NCBI RefSeq assembly: GCF_036625275.1
Contig: NZ_JAZKUD010000009.1
Location: 21,942-85,941 of the forward strand
Origin: Accumulibacter sp036625275
GTDB lineage: Bacteria; Pseudomonadota; Gammaproteobacteria; Burkholderiales; Rhodocyclaceae
Length of the DNA stretch: 64,000 nucleotides
Direction of reading: 5' to 3'
This document shows, one piece after another, positions 16,212-23,955 of this stretch; position 1 is the stretch's first letter, and each line of letters opens with the position of its first letter. A program made the translations under genes and the position numbers. The notes under the pieces were generated by a model. The model ran no database searches. It saw only the letters and a list, made by a program, of their open reading frames with translations, and was not told where the DNA came from.

Positions 16212-16268
16212 GGCGCATCGACGGCCGCTGGGGTACAATATCGCCCTTTTGCAACCTGATGATTTTAC
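16212..16268 (+). promoter_or_regulatory. Promoter/leader of the ABC-F gene (right copy of the duplication)
   Basis: Contains TACAAT (16234-16239) as a probable -10 element, 41 bases before the GTG start at 16281. GAGG at 16270-16273 is the ribosome site. The block is repeated at 14935-14990 with about 90% identity by eye. No convincing -35 hexamer is visible. Confidence 0.6.
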
Positions 16269-16280
16269 CGAGGTTTATTC

Positions 16281-17903
16281 GTGCTCGTCGCCAACAACAT
16301 CACCATGCAGTTCGGGGTCAAACCCCTTTTTGAAAACGTTTCGATCAAGTTCGGCGAGGGCTATCGCTACGGGCTGATCGGCGCCAATGGCTCTGGTAAA
16401 TCGACCTTCATGAAAATCCTGGCCGGTGAACTCGAACCCACTGCCGGCAACATCTCGAAGGATCTGCACGAACGCATGGCCTATTTGCGCCAGGACCAGT
16501 TCGCCTTTGAAGCACAGCGTGTGATCGACGTGGTGATGATGGGTCACGAGCAGATGTGGGCCTGCATGCTCGAAAAGGACGCCATCTACGCCAACCCGGA
16601 GGCAAGCGAGGAAGACTATATGCACGCCGCCGACCTCGAAGCCAGATTCGCCGAGTATGGCGGCTACACGGCCGAAGCGCGCGCCGGCGAACTGCTGCTG
16701 GGCGTCGGCATCCCGGCCGCACAGCACTTTGGCCCGATGAGCGATGTCGCTCCCGGCTGGAAGCTGCGCGTCCTGTTGATCCAGGCGCTGTTTGCCGACC
16801 CGGACATCCTGTTGCTCGATGAACCGACCAACAACCTCGACATTGCCACCATCCGCTGGCTGGAAAACACGATCAACGAGCGCAACAGCACGATGATCAT
16901 CATTTCCCATGATCGACACTTCCTCAACCAGGTCTGTACGCATATGGCCGACCTGGATTACGGCAAGATCTCCGTCTATCCGGGTAACTACGACGACTTC
17001 ATGGAAGCCTCGACACAGGCCCGCGAGCGCCAGCAGAGCGCCAACGCCAAGGCCAGGGAGCGCATCGCCGAACTGCAGAATTTCGTTCGCCGCTTCTCGG
17101 CCAACGCATCCAAGGCCAAACAGGCGACTTCCCGCCTGAAGCTGATCGACAAGCTGAAACCGGAAGATGTCAAACCTTCATCGCGCCAGTACCCGTGGAT
17201 CCGCTTCGAGTTCGACGAGAAAGAAAAGCTGCACCGGCAGGCCGTCGAAATCCAGAACCTGAGCTTCGGCTATCACGACAGCGAGCGAAAGATCTTCAAC
17301 AAGCTCGATCTGACGCTCAACGGCGGCGACCGTCTGGCCATCATCGGCGAAAACGGCGTCGGCAAGACCACCCTGCTGAAGTTGCTGATGGGCGAGTTGT
17401 CACCCCAGCGCGGCAGCATCAAATGGGCGGAAAAAGCCCGCCCCGGCTACTATGCGCAGGATCACGCCAACGAATTCAACAGCGACCTCAGCCTGACCGC
17501 CTGGATCACTGGCTATGCACGCAGCAGCGCCGGCGACGGCGATGACCTGTCGACGCTGGTCCGCGGCACGCTCGGACGCCTGCTGTTCTCGGGCAACGAA
17601 GTGCAGAAAGCGGTCAGGGTGATCTCGGGTGGCGAGCAGGGACGGATGATCTTCGGCAAACTGATGCTCATGCGACCGAACGTGCTGGTCCTCGACGAAC
17701 CCACCAACCATCTCGACATGGAATCGATCGAGTCGCTCAATACTGCGCTCGAGAAGTTCAAGGGAACCTTGATTTTCGTCTCGCATGACCGCGAGTTCGT
17801 GTCATCGCTCGCCACCCGCATCCTCGAAGTACGTATCGACGGCAAGGTGATCAGCTACCTCGGCAACTACGAAGAGTATCTTGCCAGCCAGGGCATCGCC
17901 TGA
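16281..17903 (+). CDS. ybiT: ABC-F ATPase, YbiT-like
   Basis: 540 residues from GTG 16281. Two ABC cassettes lie in one chain with no membrane segments. The first Walker A is GANGSGKST near residue 35 and its Walker B is ILLLDEPTNNLDI. The second set is GENGVGKTT, VISGGEQGRM and VLVLDEPTNHLDM. The linker between cassettes is the charged helical arm typical of ribosome-binding ABC-F proteins. The first signature reads SDVAPGWKLR rather than LSGGQ, as in E. coli YbiT. It probably acts on stalled ribosomes in the E-site. Its stop codon lies in the left copy of the repeat flanking the R-M cassette. Confidence 0.92.
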   Translation: MLVANNITMQFGVKPLFENVSIKFGEGYRYGLIGANGSGKSTFMKILAGELEPTAGNISKDLHERMAYLRQDQFAFEAQRVIDVVMMGHEQMWACMLEKDAIYANPEASEEDYMHAADLEARFAEYGGYTAEARAGELLLGVGIPAAQHFGPMSDVAPGWKLRVLLIQALFADPDILLLDEPTNNLDIATIRWLENTINERNSTMIIISHDRHFLNQVCTHMADLDYGKISVYPGNYDDFMEASTQARERQQSANAKARERIAELQNFVRRFSANASKAKQATSRLKLIDKLKPEDVKPSSRQYPWIRFEFDEKEKLHRQAVEIQNLSFGYHDSERKIFNKLDLTLNGGDRLAIIGENGVGKTTLLKLLMGELSPQRGSIKWAEKARPGYYAQDHANEFNSDLSLTAWITGYARSSAGDGDDLSTLVRGTLGRLLFSGNEVQKAVRVISGGEQGRMIFGKLMLMRPNVLVLDEPTNHLDMESIESLNTALEKFKGTLIFVSHDREFVSSLATRILEVRIDGKVISYLGNYEEYLASQGIA

Positions 17904-17960
17904 GAGGCGGTGAAGAAATCATCGCGAGCAGGCCGAATAGTGTAAATTCGCCACCTCTGA
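17901..17960. repeat. Short inverted-repeat (MITE-like) element, left copy
   Basis: 60 bp with imperfect inverted ends: TGAGAGGCGGTGAA at the left and TTCGCCACCTCTGA at the right. The first 33 bases (including GAAATCATCGCGAGCAGGC) and the last 17 match the ends of the 149-bp copy at 22839-22987, so this is an internally deleted form. Its first TGA is the stop codon of the ABC-F gene. Confidence 0.75.
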
Positions 17961-18045
17961 TCCATGCCCACGAGGTATCGGGTAGACCGCTGCCCGGCCC
18001 AACGGCCGATGCCGTGCGCCCGACCAGAACAACACGGAGAGCGCC

Positions 18046-19890
18046 ATGCCGGAACTGAATTTCAAGGGCCAGGAATTCGTCTTCAACCACCATCTGGCCG
18101 TGTCGCATCGTCCCCTGGTGCCCGATGCCGCAAGGTCGATCGGCGAACCGCGCCTCGACGGCAATCTCATCATTCACGGCGACAACCTGCACGCCCTCAA
18201 GTCGCTGCTGCCCATGGTGGCCGGCAAGGTCGATTGCGTGTTCATCGACCCGCCGTACAACACCGGCAACGAGGGCTGGCGCTACAACGACAACGTGAAC
18301 AGCCCGATGATGCAGCAGTGGCTGAGTGAAAACCCGGTCGGAATCGAGGACGGCCTGCGGCACGACAAATGGTGCGCGATGATGTGGCCGCGCTTGCGGT
18401 TGCTGCATGACCTGCTGGGTGAGGCCGGCAGCCTCTGGGTGACGCTGGACGACAACGAGATTCATCGTGCGCGGGCGATGCTGGATGCGGTCTTCGGCGA
18501 ACAGAACTTCGTCGCGACGTGCATTTGGCACAAGAACTTTTCCCCCAAACCATCGGCAAAGTTCTTCTCTGAAGATCACGATTACTTGCTGATCTATGCC
18601 AAAAGAAAGGACGAATGGCGTCCAAACTTGCTGGAACGTACCCAAGATATGGATGCGAGATTCACAAACCCCGATAATGATCCTCGTGGCCCATGGACAT
18701 CTGGGGACCTTTCGGCCCGCAACTACTACGGTGAAGGTACCTACCCAATCACTTGTCCATCGGGTCGTGTAGTCGAAGCCCCCCCGAAAGGAATGTATTG
18801 GCGAGTATCGAAAACCAAGTTTGAAGAGTTGGATTGCGATGGTCGAATCTGGTGGGGTGAAAATAAAAACAATCAGCCACGGCTAAAGCGGTTCTTGTCT
18901 GAAGTCAAAACCGGCCGCGTTCCGCAAACCCTGTGGGAATACGCGGAAGTCGGGCATACCCAGGATGCGAAAAAGGAACTGCTCTCGATTCTGGACTTCG
19001 CCAGTTCCGATGACGTATTCGTAACCCCCAAGCCAGTCGCGCTACTCACCCGGATTCTCGAACTGGCGACGACCGAATATTCCATCGTTCTCGATTCTTT
19101 CGCCGGGTCGGGTACCACGGCGCACGCGGTGCTTGCCGCCAACCAGCGTGACGGCGGCGACCGCAAGTTCATTCTGGTCGAGTGCGAAGACTACGCCGAT
19201 AAGCTGACCGCCGAACGCCTCCGGCGAGTGATCAACGGCTATGCCTTTCAGGGGACACGGCGCGAAACGCTGCTGCAACAATCCCTCACGTTCAGCGACC
19301 TGAAAAAGGCCGACAAGCTGCTCGACCAGATTGCCGGCATCGAAAACCTCGAAGGCCATCGCTTCGACCGGATCGAAAAGAAGGTCCGGGCGGGCGAATT
19401 GCAGGTCGAGGGCGTGCAGGCAGTTACCGAGCGGGTGGCAGGCCTGGGCGGCTGTTTCACCTACTGCACGCTGGGCAAGACCGTCGATCTGGACCGCCTG
19501 CTGACCGGTGACGCATTGCCGGGCTTTACGCAGCTTGGCGCGCTGCTCTTTCACATGGCGACCAACGAGGCCATCGACCCCGCCAAGGTGCTTGAACACG
19601 ACGGCCACGGTTATCTGGGCGAATCGTCGGCATTCCATGTCTGGCTGATCTACAAGCCGGAACTGGACTTCCTCAAGTCCCGCGAATCGGCGCTGACGCT
19701 GGCCAAAGCCAAAGCCCTGTCGGAAAGCAAGCCGGGCAAAAAACATCTGGTGTTTGCGCCGGCGAAGTTCGTCTCGCAAAAGATGCTCGACGAAGCGTGC
19801 CTGCCGGTCGAATTTGCGCCGCTGCCGTGGGCGCTGTACCGTGTCGAGCGAAAAGGACAAGGAGACGGATATGCAAGCCATCCGTTATGA
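18046..19890 (+). CDS. mod: Type III restriction-modification DNA methyltransferase (Mod)
   Basis: 614 residues. Beta-class amino-methyltransferase order: catalytic motif IV DPPYNTGNE at D68 first, SAM-binding motif I FAGSGTTAHAV at 352 later. Between them is the target-recognition region (about residues 160-330). A C-terminal segment of about 220 residues follows. The paired res gene makes this a type III system that should methylate adenine on one strand. Bases about 18520-19040 are visibly poorer in GC than both flanks, as expected if the recognition domain was exchanged by recombination. The 3' end overlaps a small vapB-like gene by 20 bases. Confidence 0.93.
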   Translation: MPELNFKGQEFVFNHHLAVSHRPLVPDAARSIGEPRLDGNLIIHGDNLHALKSLLPMVAGKVDCVFIDPPYNTGNEGWRYNDNVNSPMMQQWLSENPVGIEDGLRHDKWCAMMWPRLRLLHDLLGEAGSLWVTLDDNEIHRARAMLDAVFGEQNFVATCIWHKNFSPKPSAKFFSEDHDYLLIYAKRKDEWRPNLLERTQDMDARFTNPDNDPRGPWTSGDLSARNYYGEGTYPITCPSGRVVEAPPKGMYWRVSKTKFEELDCDGRIWWGENKNNQPRLKRFLSEVKTGRVPQTLWEYAEVGHTQDAKKELLSILDFASSDDVFVTPKPVALLTRILELATTEYSIVLDSFAGSGTTAHAVLAANQRDGGDRKFILVECEDYADKLTAERLRRVINGYAFQGTRRETLLQQSLTFSDLKKADKLLDQIAGIENLEGHRFDRIEKKVRAGELQVEGVQAVTERVAGLGGCFTYCTLGKTVDLDRLLTGDALPGFTQLGALLFHMATNEAIDPAKVLEHDGHGYLGESSAFHVWLIYKPELDFLKSRESALTLAKAKALSESKPGKKHLVFAPAKFVSQKMLDEACLPVEFAPLPWALYRVERKGQGDGYASHPL

Positions 19891-20092
19891 GGCGACGGTC
19901 GGCAGCGATCATGCGCTGCATGTGGCGACGCCGGATTTACCCGAGGGGACCGTCACGGAAGTCATGGTCCTGGTGCGTCATCGCCCCTTCAAGGTGAACA
20001 AGGATTTCGCGACAATGCTGGGTCAATTTCCCCATTACCGTGATCTCGAGGAAGTCAATGATTACGTCAACCCACTCAGACGGGACAGGTGA
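19871..20092 (+). CDS. Small VapB/antitoxin-like protein between mod and res
   Basis: 73 residues from ATG 19871, preceded by AAAGGACAAGGAGACGG. It starts MQAIRYEATVGSDHALHVA and ends ATMLGQFPHYRDLEEVNDYV. The N-terminal half has the short beta-strand character of antitoxins that bind DNA, and the charged tail could bind a toxin. No confident family name. The assignment is supported mainly by the PIN-domain start that overlaps its stop codon (TGATG). Confidence 0.6.
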   Translation: MQAIRYEATVGSDHALHVATPDLPEGTVTEVMVLVRHRPFKVNKDFATMLGQFPHYRDLEEVNDYVNPLRRDR

Positions 20093-20184
20093 TGTGGCTC
20101 CCGAACACGATCACCGGACAAACCGTTTATCTCGACGCCAATGTCCTGATCTATGGGTTTGCAACCGAGACGTCGCCGATTTGA
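20092..20184 (+). pseudogene. VapC-type PIN toxin, truncated after 30 codons
   Basis: ATG 20092 overlaps the antitoxin stop. The product begins MWLPNTITGQTVYLDANVLI, where VYLDANVLIYGF is the first PIN-domain strand with its catalytic Asp. It then hits TGA at 20182-20184. The remaining roughly 100 residues are absent; only 44 bases separate it from res. The toxin is therefore dead while the antitoxin remains intact. Confidence 0.7.
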
Positions 20185-20228
20185 CATCGAGATTCTGCTG
20201 CTTTCCGACTTGACGAGCTGGTGACCAA

Positions 20229-22841
20229 ATGTTGCGCGATCTCGACTACCAGGGCCGCGTGCTGGCGCGGCTGGGGGACTATCTGACCGAATTGTCCGGC
20301 CAGAAACTGAAGGCGGACAAGATCGTGGCCGCCAACGCGGGGGAGACCGACCCGGACCTGATGCGCCCGGTCCCCGACTTCCCCCTGAAAACCTGGGAGA
20401 CGCTGCGCGCCAGCGGCAAGCTGCCGGATTCCCGCCTCGCCGTTCCCTATTCCATCCGGCAGGACGGCATCGGCCGGGCGGTGCCGAATATCGTTTTCAA
20501 GGTGCCCACGGGCGGCGGCAAGACCTTTCTGGCGGTGGCCGCCCTGTCGAAGATATTTGGCCGCTATCTCGGCCGCAACAAGGGCTTTGTACTCTGGATC
20601 GTTCCCAACGAGGCCATCTACGCACAGACTCGGCGGCAACTGGCCGACCGCCAGCACCCCTACCGGCAGATGCTCGATGTGTTGTCGGGCAACGCGGTTC
20701 GCTTCCTGGAAAAGACCGATCAGCTCGATGCACGCGATGTCGAAAGCCATCTGTGCGTGATGTTGCTGATGCTGCAAGCGGGCAGTCGCGAGAACAAGGA
20801 TTCGCTGAAGATGTTCCGTGACCGGGGCGATGTGCATGGGTTCTTCCCGCCGGAAGGGGAGCAGCAAGCCCACGCGGCGGCACTTGCGGCGACACGCAAC
20901 CTCGACATTTACGATCTGGCCGGGTCAAGCTACCCATGGCCGCAGGTGAAGGATTCGCTGGGCAATGCGCTGCGCCTGATTCGGCCGGTCGTGGTCATGG
21001 ACGAAGGGCACAAGGCGGTGTCCGAACTGGCGTTTTCAACGCTCTACGGTTTCAACCCCTGTTTTGTCCTTGAACTGACCGCGACACCGAAGGACATTGC
21101 GCCGACCGGCGGCAAAAACCCGAAGCCGGGTCGTCGCGCCAATGTGCTGGTCGAGGTCAAAGGCATCGACCTGGACCGGGAAGGCATGATCAAGATGCCC
21201 TTGAACCTCGATCCGCGCAGTGGAAGCGACTGGCGATCGACCCTGGCCGCCGCGCTGGGCCGCTTGCGCGACCTGGATGCCTCGGCGCGGGCGCTGCACG
21301 CCAACACCGGCATCACCATTCGACCGATTCTGCTGGTGCAAGTGGAGCGAACCGGCAGCGACCAGCGGGACGGCGGGCACGTTCACGCACTCGACGCCAA
21401 GGAATGGCTGACCCATGTCGGCGGACTGGACGAGGCGGAGATTGCGATCAAGACGGCCGACACCAACGATCTGGCCGCGCCCGAGAACCAGGACCTGATG
21501 AGCGCGACCAACCGGGTGCGCGTCATCATCACCAAGCAGGCGTTGCAGGAAGGGTGGGATTGCCCCTTTGCCTATGTGCTGTGCGTGCTCGCCGCCAGCG
21601 CCAATCTGTCGGCCATGACGCAACTGGTCGGCCGGATTCTGCGTCAGCCATACGCCAGAAAGACCGGCATCGCTGCGCTCGATGAGAGCTATGTCGTTAC
21701 CCACCACGCGGACACGGCGGATGTCGTGTCCGCCATCAAACAGGGACTGGAAGATGACGGCATGGGCGATCTGGTCAGGGAAATTCGAACTTCCGACCCC
21801 AATGCTTCAACCGGACCCCGCGCTGTGCAGCGCCGTCCGAACCATGCCCGTACGGAAATCTATTTGCCACTGGTGCTGCGCGTCACGGACGACCAGGTCC
21901 GCCTCCTCGATTACGAAGCAGATGTGTTGTTTGCGCTGGACTGGTCCGATATCGACGTATTGCCTTTGGTCAAACGAATTCCCACCCAGCTTTCCAGATC
22001 CGAGCATCAGATGCGCCGGATTCGCCTGGCGGATTCGGGCGACGAGCTGATCGTCGCCGAGTTCGGCGAGCCGTCGCAGGAGCCACAGGTATTCGACCCC
22101 ACCTATGCGACCCGCATGATAAGTGACCTTGTACCGAACGCCTGGATTGCGCGAACGATTGTCGGCGACCTATGCACCGGACTGGTGAATCGGGGTTTCA
22201 CCCCGGAGCAGCTGGGGAAACACGCCGGGCTGATCGTTGAAGAGTTGCGCATGTGGCTCGACACGCTGCGCAATCAACGTGCCGAAGCGCATTTTCGTGC
22301 CGAGGTCGCCGCCGGACGAATCCAGTTCCGCCTGCGCACCGACCGACATAACTGGCGCATGCCTTTCGAGACGGAAACATTTGAACCGCCGACTGCAGAG
22401 AAGCTTGCAGTCGAAAAGAGTCTGTTTTCCCCCATCTATCGCGGTGACTTTTCGAGTCAGGACGAGCGGGAAATCGCCGTCTATCTGGATGGCGAATCTG
22501 CCCTCAAATGGTGGCATCGCAACGTTGCCCGCTCGAACTACGCAGTGCAGGGGTGGCGGCGCGACAAAATCTACCCTGATTTCATTTTTGCTTCGCTTGG
22601 CAGCGGTCCAGGTGGCGACCCCCACAACCGTTTGACCGTACTTGAAATGAAGGGAAAGCATCTGGCCGGAAATGACGACACCGAATACAAGAAAGCCGTA
22701 TTGCAACTGATGAGCGATGCGTTCGCTATCGAACCATCCTCACCTATCGGAGAGCTTGAATTGGTGATTGAGGACGGAACCAGCGTTGCATGCGAACTGG
22801 TGTTGATGCCCGACTGGAAAACGCGGTTGCCGTGCCTCTGA
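20229..22841 (+). CDS. res: Type III restriction endonuclease subunit (Res)
   Basis: 870 residues. The superfamily-2 helicase/translocase motor has Walker A VPTGGGKTFL near residue 92, the DExH-type box VVMDEGHK near 255, motif III LTATPKD and the motif VI region QLVGRILRQPYA. A C-terminal PD-(D/E)xK nuclease is visible as YPDFIFA near 782 and LEMKGKH near 806. With Mod it should cut unmodified DNA after ATP-driven communication between two inversely oriented sites. The stop codon lies in the first three bases of the right flanking repeat. Confidence 0.93.
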   Translation: MLRDLDYQGRVLARLGDYLTELSGQKLKADKIVAANAGETDPDLMRPVPDFPLKTWETLRASGKLPDSRLAVPYSIRQDGIGRAVPNIVFKVPTGGGKTFLAVAALSKIFGRYLGRNKGFVLWIVPNEAIYAQTRRQLADRQHPYRQMLDVLSGNAVRFLEKTDQLDARDVESHLCVMLLMLQAGSRENKDSLKMFRDRGDVHGFFPPEGEQQAHAAALAATRNLDIYDLAGSSYPWPQVKDSLGNALRLIRPVVVMDEGHKAVSELAFSTLYGFNPCFVLELTATPKDIAPTGGKNPKPGRRANVLVEVKGIDLDREGMIKMPLNLDPRSGSDWRSTLAAALGRLRDLDASARALHANTGITIRPILLVQVERTGSDQRDGGHVHALDAKEWLTHVGGLDEAEIAIKTADTNDLAAPENQDLMSATNRVRVIITKQALQEGWDCPFAYVLCVLAASANLSAMTQLVGRILRQPYARKTGIAALDESYVVTHHADTADVVSAIKQGLEDDGMGDLVREIRTSDPNASTGPRAVQRRPNHARTEIYLPLVLRVTDDQVRLLDYEADVLFALDWSDIDVLPLVKRIPTQLSRSEHQMRRIRLADSGDELIVAEFGEPSQEPQVFDPTYATRMISDLVPNAWIARTIVGDLCTGLVNRGFTPEQLGKHAGLIVEELRMWLDTLRNQRAEAHFRAEVAAGRIQFRLRTDRHNWRMPFETETFEPPTAEKLAVEKSLFSPIYRGDFSSQDEREIAVYLDGESALKWWHRNVARSNYAVQGWRRDKIYPDFIFASLGSGPGGDPHNRLTVLEMKGKHLAGNDDTEYKKAVLQLMSDAFAIEPSSPIGELELVIEDGTSVACELVLMPDWKTRLPCL

Positions 22842-22987
22842 GAGGGGGTAAAGAAATCGTGGCGAGCAGGCTAGGAGGCAGGGTGCCAGTAAACGACGAG
22901 ACATATCAGATAGATAGCTGCGGAGTGAGCAAACGAGCGCGCAACGTCACAGGTCGTTCGCGCAGCAGATTTATTCACCACCTCTCA
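22839..22987. repeat. Short inverted-repeat (MITE-like) element, right copy
   Basis: 149 bp with ends TGAGAGGGGGTAAA and TTCACCACCTCTCA. It shares the GAAATC..GCGAGCAGGC left part with the 60-bp copy at 17901-17960. The left TGA terminates res, and the right TCA is the stop codon (TGA) of the leftward coiled-coil gene. The interior (22872-22970) has no open frame of note and no match elsewhere in the window. Confidence 0.75.
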
Positions 22988-23569
22988 GTCGGCGGCGACC
23001 TTGCCGGCTGACTTGCCCGCGTCCCTGGCGGCCTGCCTGGCCTCGCGCTCGGCATCCTGCTGTGCCCGTTTTTCGATTCTGGCCTGTCTCTTGGCCTGCC
23101 TGGCCGCCTCTTTGCGGCGCCCTTCTTCGGTCTTGGCCGCTTTGGCGACCAGCTTCTGCTCGCGCGTAGCGGCCTGCGCAGCCTCCTGGGCACGAAAGCG
23201 CTCGGCGCTCTCCTGCTGCCCCGCTTCGCGGCGCGGCTGATCGGCGAGCCGCTGTGCTTCCTTGGCCTCGACTTCCTGCCTTTTCGCCTCGCGCTCGAAG
23301 TCACGAGCCGGTTGATCGAGCCGGCGAGCTTCGATGATCGCTGCCGTATAGCGCTTCTTGGCGGCTGCAAGACAATCGTTGACCAGAAACCGGGTATGGC
23401 AATCCTTTTGCTCGGCCTCGTGGCGACGTTCCGCCTCGGCGCGCATCGACGCGGCCCGCTGCCGCTGTGCGCCGGCCTCTTCGAGCGTTTGCGGCTGCGG
23501 CGGCGGAACCTCAGCCCAGGCCGCGCAACTGATCCCCAATGAAACCACCAGCCATCTGCCAGCACGCAT
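22985..23569 (-). CDS. Exported coiled-coil protein, function unknown
   Basis: 194 residues. A signal peptide (MRAGRWLVVSLGISCAAWA) precedes an almost entirely charged, Ala/Glu/Arg/Gln-rich helical body. Heptad character runs from about residue 27 to the C-terminus. Two cysteines (KDCHTRFLVNDC, about 56 and 66) near the start of the helix could form a disulphide in the periplasm. No family recognised. The repeat at 22839-22987 supplies its stop codon, so its original C-terminus may have been altered by the insertion. Confidence 0.7.
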   Translation of the reverse strand: MRAGRWLVVSLGISCAAWAEVPPPQPQTLEEAGAQRQRAASMRAEAERRHEAEQKDCHTRFLVNDCLAAAKKRYTAAIIEARRLDQPARDFEREAKRQEVEAKEAQRLADQPRREAGQQESAERFRAQEAAQAATREQKLVAKAAKTEEGRRKEAARQAKRQARIEKRAQQDAEREARQAARDAGKSAGKVAAD

Positions 23570-23955
23570 TGCATCCTCCTGTCCGGCAGCCGAATGCCAC
23601 CGACCGGTGGGCTTCGCGGCAAGCGACGCGCGCCCGCCAGACTACCAAGGGGTGCACTATAATCGGCGCGAGCGCGTCTTGGCTAACGGTCATGACTTTT
23701 CCAGGCATCCCCGATCATCAAAGTCATGACCGTTTCCCTCCCTTGCAGGGCGCATTCCGGCTGGCACGCGCCGGAATCGTTCGATGGGCGCAGAGCAGTC
23801 TCTGCGAATTCCCCCTCTCACCCTCCGACCCTCTCACGCGAGTGGAGAGAGGGAGATTCGTGAGTCGCTGACGCGACTTTCACATGAACGGTCATGGGTG
23901 CGATTGATCCAGTCCAGGCTGCGCGATCCGTGCGGGAAAGAGGAGCCGGCGTAGA
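23570..23955. other. 386-bp intergenic region between the coiled-coil gene and regB
   Basis: Most of it is a complete composite repeat (23685-23886). The sequence on its left (GGGGTGCACTATAATCGGCG, TATAAT at 23659-23664) could hold a promoter. TAGAAT lies just before the regB start at 23951-23956. No coding sequence recognised. Confidence 0.5.
23685..23890 (+). repeat. Composite palindromic repeat, full-length copy
   Basis: Module 1 (23685-23734) runs from AACGGTCATGACTTTTCCAG to AAAGTCATGACCGTT. It is followed by module 2, a C/T-rich run, an internal segment and the GAGTGGAGAGAGGGAGATTC stretch. Module 3 is GTGAGTCGCTGACGCGACTT (about 23860-23880). A second AACGGTCATG start follows at 23885, as though another copy had begun. 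Confidence 0.85.

Noticed and set aside
13670..23890. Possible CRISPR array from recurring short repeats
   Set aside because: The repeats are dispersed kilobases apart, palindromic and without regular spacers; no cas gene is present.
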